Source: Cyclostephanos tholiformis (Eukaryota > Bacillariophyta > Thalassiosirophyceae > Thalassiosirales > Thalassiosiraceae). Taken from it: 13,200 nt of DNA. The notes beneath the pieces are model-generated. The model did no database searches and had not been told where the DNA came from. It saw nothing but the letters and a program-made list of their open reading frames with translations. The DNA lies in contig JALLPB010000742.1 of assembly GCA_036939975.1 (NCBI GenBank), forward strand, positions 1-13,200, written 5' to 3'. Made by a program: the position numbers and the translations under genes. Each line of letters starts with the position of its first letter. Within the stretch, counting starts at the first letter, position 1. This document shows, piece after piece, positions 8,201-13,200 of this stretch.

Positions 8201-11200
8201 ACCCAAGCTTGGATTTATGAGATAACATCCCGGGCAACATGTATGTAGACGTGTTATATCCATGCGCCTTAAGTATTGCGATCGCATCCCTGGGTCTCAT
8301 AACGAAATCTTGAGGGATAGCAGCATTCGTCTCGCGAAGAGCGTCGAATTTAGCACATCGAATCCACGATTCTAAATCTTGCTCCTTCTTGTTGTCCAAC
8401 GTCATCCCCTTGACTATCGGCGGAAGACCGAACGCGCACAAATTTTCCCTCAGGTCTTGGAGAGTTTCAAAGTCTCGAGTCGAGTTTTCACTTTCTGTCG
8501 GCGGCAGACGGTAATGATTCACCCCATCCCTTTTTTGAAACACTTCAACGTTGAAATACTTGACAAGGATTGAGAGGGCATCTTCGGAGCTCATGAGTTG
8601 AACTGGCAACTTACGCTGCTGTTCCAAAAGATTGAACTCATTCTGAAACGGCCTCCATTTCAAAGTTTGTTTTGCAAGGCTCGGTTTTTGCGTATCCAAC
8701 CCTAGTAATGTCGACTCAGTCGTACTAATGCGGCATTTTCTTGGTTTACGGGGAGTGATTTCATATGCATTCGTGCTATTTGGACTGATTCGTGCGCTGC
8801 CAGAGAGAGGGTTCGTGATTCAATTAGAATGGAAAAGATGAAAAACTCTTGGCAATTTTCACAGGTCGATCTCGGTCAACTCACTAAGTGTTTATGTCCG
8901 TGCTGGCTATGGAGATATCGAGCCTCAGTCTTTTACGCTCATCCAATACTTCGTGTTGTTGAATGCCATCCACGCGAGGGATGCCGAATCGTGCAAGGTG
9001 GGCTGAAAAGTCTTCCGCCGTTTCAAATCGTAAGGGAGGTTTGGATGGATCTGAATTCGGATACAAGTAAGCTCCGTTAAATTTCAATCCAAGTTCTTTC
9101 AGCATTGGCCAAGCCTTACGAAAATCTAGTAGATCTCCAACTTCATCAGGATTGATTAAGGCACCATCAGCCAGGCCACCAACATACGCAAACCGAACCC
9201 ACATTGCTAAGTTGGATTTTTCCTCCTCGGACAACGGCGTCCTTATCTCCGGAAGTCCGTACGCGCACAAATGCTTTCTGAGATCATCTAACGAGGCAAA
9301 GTAGTTCACCCCCTCCGTTGCAGTAGAATCTTTCCCCGGTCGGTTTTCCTTGTCGGGTAAACAATATTTGTTACCGCAGTATGTGAAACCAAAGCAATCT
9401 TGGAGTAGACGCCACGCCGATATGCTTGGCATAATTTGATACGTTCTATCCACGGAGGATTGCTCCGATGAGCTCCCGGTGCTGGCTGATCTGCTCCCGC
9501 TGGTACTTCGTCCCGAACTGTTGACGCTGGAGACACTGCCTGCCGTAGAAATATTTGATCTCTCAGCACGAGAAGACTTCGGCGACTTGGTGGAAAACGT
9601 ATTCTTCTTCGCGGTACTCTTCGATCCCATGTTCGTTTTGAGCGCATTGACGGTAGTAGAATCAAATACAGGTTGAACATGTATACCATCGCCAACTTGG
9701 CTGAAGCGACTGCTCTCGTCGGAGGACGCAGATCCCTGACTTTTCGGTGAGAATGGAGACCTTTTGGGAGCAATTTCCTTCCTCTTAGTTGTGCCATCCT
9801 GCTGTTTCCTCGCCACTTTGGCACACTTAACCGTGTTCTTTTTCACCCCCGACGAGAAATTGTCCGTCGTCGGCTTCGCGGCCACCTGCGTCGCTCCGCG
9901 CTTGCGTTTCTTGACCCTGTCGGCCAGTTCTGCATCCACGGGCGATTTAGCCACCGGCGAGACACAATCCGCCTTCCATCCGAGATTAAGCTTGGCGTAG
10001 TGCTGCAGCTCCGCCTCCGAGGTGAAGTAATCGGTGCCCTCCGTCTTATCGCGTAGGAGGGTCGTCTTGTTCATCCCCTTGCACGTGGGGTGCAAGTAAT
10101 ACCACTCAACGAGCTCGCGATCGCTACCCTTTATGTGCGTCCAACCGTCGGCCTTCATTTGGGCGTACATTTCGAACCACGATATGCCACTTACGATTGC
10201 TGGGGACGAGCGACGATTCCTCCTCCGAACGGAGGAACCGGCCGACGTAACATACGCGTTCGACGATGCGTCCGTCGAGTGCATCCCCGATCGATCCTCG
10301 TCCTCGTCTGGGAACGACGGCTTCTCGGGAGAGCTCACCGATCCACTGCACCCCTCGCCCGAGAATTCCACGGTCTTCACCGGACGACCGTGCTCGGCCT
10401 CGTCCACGCTTTCGACCGAGGAACGATGATCGTTCGTTTTCTTGTCCTTTCCCTGCCCCATCGCCGACGTCGTATTCCCCGCATCCGTCGCATTCCTAGC
10501 TTTCGTCGAGGACATCTTGGTCATATTGATGACTGTCAAGCTTGCCGCCGTCGTTACGGCCCTGGAGGGCGAACGACTGGCGAGCGACTGCTGGTCCATC
10601 CCCCCCGCCGTCTCCTCTATGCGTCGCATCACCAACCTGAAGGCGGACTGGAATTCCTCCGACCCGCAGTGCTTGCCAGCGCCCGTTTCCATCTCCTGTA
10701 TGCGATCGTAGAAATCGAACGATCGTCGTTTCCTCTTGTCGTTCGCGATGATTTTTCCGCCACCGTCGTCCTCGTCGACGTCTTCCCCATCGAGTAGCAA
10801 TACGACGCGGCGCTTCCCTCCCCCCCCCCCCCGCCCGATGAGGTAGGCGATGCCGTGGTAGGATCCGATCTCCCCATCCCTCCCACGTCGACACGATCGG
10901 TAGTATTCCGCCGTCAGCAGGGCCTTGCCGTACTTCCTAATCGCGGACGACGGCACGGATCGTTCGATGTCCGACATGAGCTCCCGGTGGGATGCGTACC
11001 TCAACGCCGGCCACAGTCCGTAGGCGTCCACCTCGGCGTCGACGGGCACTACCGCGTCCTCCCCCTCCCCCTCCTCCCCTCCCCGCCCCCCCCGGCCGTC
11101 GGTGTCGTCGTCGCGCTCGTTCGTACGAACGAGGCATATTCGCTCGTAGAAGTCGTCGGGTGCGAGGTGGGCGTCCAGCACCGACGTGTCCGGCGTCCTC

Positions 11201-11367
11201 CTCGTCCTCGCGGCAGCCGTAATCGACGACGAAGACGACGACGTGCCGAACTTCCTCGGCGAGGAAGACGATGGTGCGACGCCCGTCGAAGTCGACTCCG
11301 AAATGCGCGGCAAACTCAGGGAAAGCATCGTCGATCTTCCCGAGGGAGGGAAGGATGATGGGTACAT
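5291..11367 (-). CDS. Giant Orc1/Cdc6-family replication initiator ATPase with six N-terminal repeat modules (five exons)
   Basis: Exons are 11367-8885, 8796-8044, 7968-6564, 6482-6084 and 5986-5291, totalling 5736 nt (1911 residues) with phases agreeing at every junction. The C-terminus is an AAA+ initiator that loads MCM at origins. Walker A GGPGTGK ends at K1547 followed by TT; Walker B is DEID at 1627-1630; sensor-1 Asn is N1665 (GISN); sensor 2 is SGDARRA from 1724. A winged helix follows. The VISGLPQ...ILC and VQLEDVEIALEE segments resemble Cdc6 more than Orc1. Upstream, module copies lie at about 397-464 (A), 652-733 (B), 753-800 (C), 899-975 (D), 997-1045 (E) and 1302-1367 (F). A possible PWWP-like block spans about 114-250. 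Several S-P-x-K sites (S36, S470, S1175, S1402) suggest CDK control. The start ATG has A at -3; Met14 is an alternative start. The protein is far longer than typical Cdc6 (roughly 500-600) or Orc1 (about 800-900). The AAA+ assignment is firm; module functions are inferred. Confidence 0.85.
5987..6083 (-). other. Intron 4 (97 nt) of the initiator gene
   Basis: On the minus strand the donor is GGACAT|GTAAGT and the acceptor CTGAACTCAG|TCTCCA. It is phase 0. The joined sequence RELGHSPRELVFPTYKEED matches the region between sensor 1 and the lid helices in Orc1/Cdc6 proteins, where a hydrophobic-F-x-x-Y segment is expected. Confidence 0.88.
6483..6563 (-). other. Intron 3 (81 nt), splitting Walker A
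   Basis: On the minus strand the donor is GGCAAG|GTAAGC and the acceptor TTAACTTCCAG|ACAACT. It is phase 0 and lies between Lys1547 and Thr1548 of the P-loop. Joining restores GKTTAVTS, the expected Walker A continuation of an Orc1/Cdc6 ATPase, which strongly supports the junction. Confidence 0.9.
7969..8043 (-). other. Intron 2 (75 nt) of the initiator gene
   Basis: On the minus strand the donor is TACG|GTGAGA and the acceptor TCATTTTTCAG|GAAACG. Joining CG with G makes Arg1079. As in intron 1, the stop seen in the unspliced frame (TGA) is part of the donor. Confidence 0.85.
8797..8884 (-). other. Intron 1 (88 nt) of the initiator gene
   Basis: On the minus strand the donor is TTA|GTGAGT and the acceptor CTCTCTCTGGCAG|CGC, with a TTCTAATTG branch-like sequence about 20 nt before it. 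The donor overlaps TAG, so the unspliced frame appears to end at 8884. Splicing joins TA with C to make Tyr828, and the following frame (ARISPNSTNAYEITPRKPRK) is open into the next exon. The length matches the other three introns. Confidence 0.85.
10820..10832. repeat. 13-nt C homopolymer inside exon 1
   Basis: On the coding strand this G run encodes part of a Gly-rich loop (GRGGGGGKRR) between SYHGIAYLI and VVLLLDG in the possible PWWP-like block. The frame is coherent on both sides. It is still a natural place for length variation or a sequencing error. Confidence 0.8.
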
Positions 11368-11483
11368 TATATCTGCGTATATATTATGGGGGACGACCCG
11401 AAAATAGGGGAAAAAAAAGGAAGGGAAATATGGGTAAGGCGTCGAAGGGATGCGTACGCCGCATCGTGTGCGGGGATGAACGG

Positions 11484-11524
11484 TGAGGGGGGGAGGGAGG
11501 GAGGGAGGGAGGAGGGGGGGGGGG
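11484..11524 (+). repeat. G-quadruplex-type tract 1
   Basis: GGGAGGGAGGGAGGGAGG with longer G runs on both sides, ending in 11 consecutive G. It fits the G3+N1-7 pattern four times over with single-A loops. It lies about 120-160 bp upstream of the initiator start codon, so the C-rich strand is the coding strand of that gene. Confidence 0.7.
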
Positions 11525-11823
11525 TGTTCGGGCTAAATCGGAAGGCGATCATTTCAGGGCACGCTCACCTGCGTCACCGAGATGATTATTGCAAAATCGA
11601 TATATATTACGCTAAAGCCACGTCCATTTCCCCCACCCGATCAAATAATTTGCTGTCGCCTAATATTATGCACTCTAATGGGATGTAATGAGGAGGGGGG
11701 GATTGACGTGATATTATGCGAACGTGACATGTGGCATGTGGAAAACTAAAAAAAATGACAAGGTTGCGGACGAGAGTACTCTATGGTACACACATAAAAA
11801 ATGCATAATAATATTATATTTGT

Positions 11824-11863
11824 GGGGGGGGGGGGTGGGTGGCGGGCAGGCGGGGCGGGGGGG
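11824..11863 (+). repeat. G-quadruplex-type tract 2
   Basis: A run of 12 G is followed by TGGGTGGCGGGCAGG and further G4-G7 runs. This is a second sequence with at least four G3+ runs and short loops, about 455-500 bp upstream of the initiator start. Confidence 0.65.
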
Positions 11864-12021
11864 CGATGGATGGGACGAGTGGATATCGGATGGAGGGCGT
11901 CCGATTTCTCTCGACAAATTGCGAGATGCGAGAAGTACAGGGTCGCGCCAATTTTGTGAGAGAAAAAATTGAGGAAGTTGGCAAGGAGGGCATTGAGAAT
12001 CTTGATGTGTATGGGCTTTGA

Positions 12022-12836
12022 ATCCCCCCCCCGGATGTCCATGCCCAGCTCCTAGCACAGGGAAGACTTCCCTCAGTACTTGTGGGAACCAATGAGGTTC
12101 CCCTTCTTTGCTTGCCCCTGTTGGGGGATAAGAAAGTTGATTCCATTGACTGTCATCAGGCAGCCATTGCCAATGACGTCGACGAACTGACTCTCAAAGT
12201 TGACCTGCAATATCATGAGGGGGGGGATAAGGACAAGAAACAATGGCGGGGGGGGGGTGAGATGACAACAACAACAATGACAGTGTCAAAGAAGACCACG
12301 ATGAACCCCAAGATAACCCCCAAGACAACCTCAACCCCCTAGGCACCCCCAGAATGACCTCCAAGAAGCCCGACCAAGAAGACACTGTGGAGGTGCACAT
12401 CAACAGCATACTCCTCCCCAGAACCTACCGCTTTGCCCTCACAGAGGATGGGATGTTTATCACATGGCAGCAAGGGATTTACGAGATCTGCCTCAGCAAG
12501 AGGCACTTTCAAGGGTTTATGGCCACCAAGTACTTGCCATTGTCCTCCCGCATCATGGCCTATGATTACATGGTGCAGGTGATGGTTCAAGACATGGTGT
12601 CTCCCAACATAGGGGGGCAATACTGGGGGACCCCACAAGTGATACATAGCCAAGAGAAGTGCACGGGGACCCCATGCTGGTAAATCTACCACAAGATTCA
12701 AGGTCGCCACCAGTATGACACCCTGGTGCACTGCCACCAGGTTCAACTGGCAGTGCAGAGGTACTTGAAGCCCTTCCCAACCCACAGCAGTGCCATTGAC
12801 ATCTTTGGAATTGCATCAAGCCAGGAGAGTCATTAA
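12022..12836 (+). pseudogene. Decayed coding relic, family not recognised
   Basis: Frame 1 from 12022 (after a TGA at 12019) reads as coding-like sequence, including LLAQGRLPSVL and ANDVDELTLKVDLQYHEGGD, to the G run at 12248-12257. There the plausible frame shifts: from 12261 the register of 12354 continues as an acidic Asn/Asp/Pro linker, then TVEVHINSILLPRTYRFALT and GIYEICLSKRHFQGF, to TAA at 12681-12683. The same frame resumes beyond that stop (IYHKIQGRHQYDTLVHCHQ) and ends at TAA 12834-12836. One frameshift and at least one internal stop, with no clear ATG start, point to a pseudogene or transposon remnant. It could also be a gene with unrecognised introns. No domain is recognised. Confidence 0.4.
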
Positions 12837-13200
12837 AACAGCAACGGTCCTCTTCTTGTCATAACAGCAAGAAGTGAGCGGTGGTGCACAATGTTGCCAA
12901 TGTATGCATCCCTTGCTGCAATGTCACTAGCAAGGAGATGGAGCCTGGCGGCAAAGGTGGCTGTAATGATGGGGATTATGAATACGATGGTAATAGCGGG
13001 GGTTTTAGCTTATAATTTATCACTTCATAACATATTTTTACTCCCTGTAACACCCCTATTCTTGTTGTAACATAGTTCCCTGTAACACAGTTAGAAAAAT
13101 TAATATGTTACAGGATTCCCCCAACCTCAACGAACATCTTGAGCTTGACCTAGGCGGGTGGATAACTCTCTCCTGAAGTGAAAAACGAGTGGAAAACGAG
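12837..13200. other. Intergenic right edge, no gene seen
   Basis: No coding signal is seen. The left part is mixed composition and the part after 13000 is AT-rich. The only notable content is the TCCCTGTAACAC repeat cluster listed separately. Confidence 0.45.
13028..13115. repeat. TCCCTGTAACAC repeats with inverted copy
   Basis: The 12-mer TCCCTGTAACAC occurs at 13042-13053 and 13077-13088, and a related inverted copy TGTTACAGGA lies at 13106-13115. TAACATATT at 13028-13036 is the exact inverse of AATATGTTA at 13102-13110. It may be the end of a further inverted-repeat element running out of the window. Confidence 0.5.

Larger units (their letters stand above)
11368..12021. promoter_or_regulatory. 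Upstream region of the initiator gene; no gene
   Basis: This is non-coding sequence upstream of the minus-strand start at 11367, alternating between G-homopolymer tracts and AT-rich stretches such as 11580-11680. TATATA on the minus strand (11378-11383) lies only about 10 nt before the start codon, too close to serve as a conventional TATA box for that ATG. Short frames on both strands at 11386-11972 are driven by the G tracts and I do not call them genes. Confidence 0.45.

Noticed and set aside
8680..8884. Alternative acceptor at AG 8681-8680 for intron 1
   Set aside because: It is in phase but lacks a pyrimidine tract and would make a 205-nt intron, unlike the others. The acceptor at 8797 fits better.
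10090..10797. 235-codon plus-strand frame
   Set aside because: It is the antisense shadow of exon 1 of the initiator gene, which carries the recognisable modules on the minus strand.
8884..11367. Independent 827-residue gene ending at TAG 8884
   Set aside because: The stop overlaps a GTGAGT donor, an 88-nt intron with branch-like sequence, pyrimidine tract and CAG follows, and the phase joins exactly to the next exon, which carries duplicates of the same modules.
11378..11383. TATA box for the initiator gene
   Set aside because: TATATA is only about 10 nt upstream of the start codon, leaving no room for a normal start site and 5' UTR.
12339..12785. 148-codon minus-strand frame
   Set aside because: It is opposite the coding-like relic; the Leu/His/Gly/Val-rich translation looks like a reverse-strand shadow.
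1..13200. CRISPR array, tRNA or rRNA genes
   Set aside because: No regularly spaced direct repeats with unique spacers, and no cloverleaf or rRNA-like sequence was seen on reading both strands.

Overview
The window looks like nuclear DNA from a eukaryotic microalga, most likely a stramenopile and probably a diatom. The evidence is four short GT-AG introns (75-97 nt), no bacterial-style operons, long low-complexity Ser/Asp/Arg-rich nuclear proteins, a WRKY19-like Cys/His knuckle of a kind I associate with diatoms, and intergenic DNA full of fold-back elements. The lineage is inferred from these traits and was not tested by any search.

Layout. Positions 1-2433 hold no convincing gene. They contain a cluster of GGGAATTCC palindromes (31-185), a roughly 240-bp imperfect fold-back (611-849), a perfect 10-bp hairpin (972-1006), a 435-bp MITE-like element with nearly identical 22-nt terminal inverted repeats and nested hairpins (1707-2141), and the leader of the first gene. 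Positions 2434-5121 (+) encode an 895-residue nuclear protein with a Cys/His knuckle, three W-x-C zinc-ribbon-like motifs and an AT-hook. After a 169-bp convergent gap, a large gene on the minus strand runs from 11367 down to 5291.

The minus-strand gene is the main result. It appears as five separate open frames, but they join through four in-phase introns into one 1911-residue protein. The first frame seems to stop at 8884; that stop lies inside a GTGAGT splice donor. The C-terminal third is a complete AAA+ plus winged-helix replication initiator of the Orc1/Cdc6 family, leaning to Cdc6 by its C-terminal motifs. The first two thirds carry a possible PWWP-like block and six copies of a W..L..GW..Y..P..EG..YF.S..L..LG module (A-B-C-D-E-F), where the B-C pair has been duplicated as D-E. 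The module resembles the MBD/TAM fold in outline. If that holds, this is an origin-licensing ATPase with an N-terminal array of chromatin-reading modules, in place of the BAH or PHD domains known on plant and animal Orc1.

Positions 11368-13200 hold the upstream region of this gene, with two strong G-quadruplex-type tracts, then a decayed plus-strand coding relic (12022-12836) and a short repeat cluster near the right edge. The two genes converge tail to tail and are both predicted to be nuclear and DNA- or chromatin-associated. Nothing in the sequence shows that they act together.
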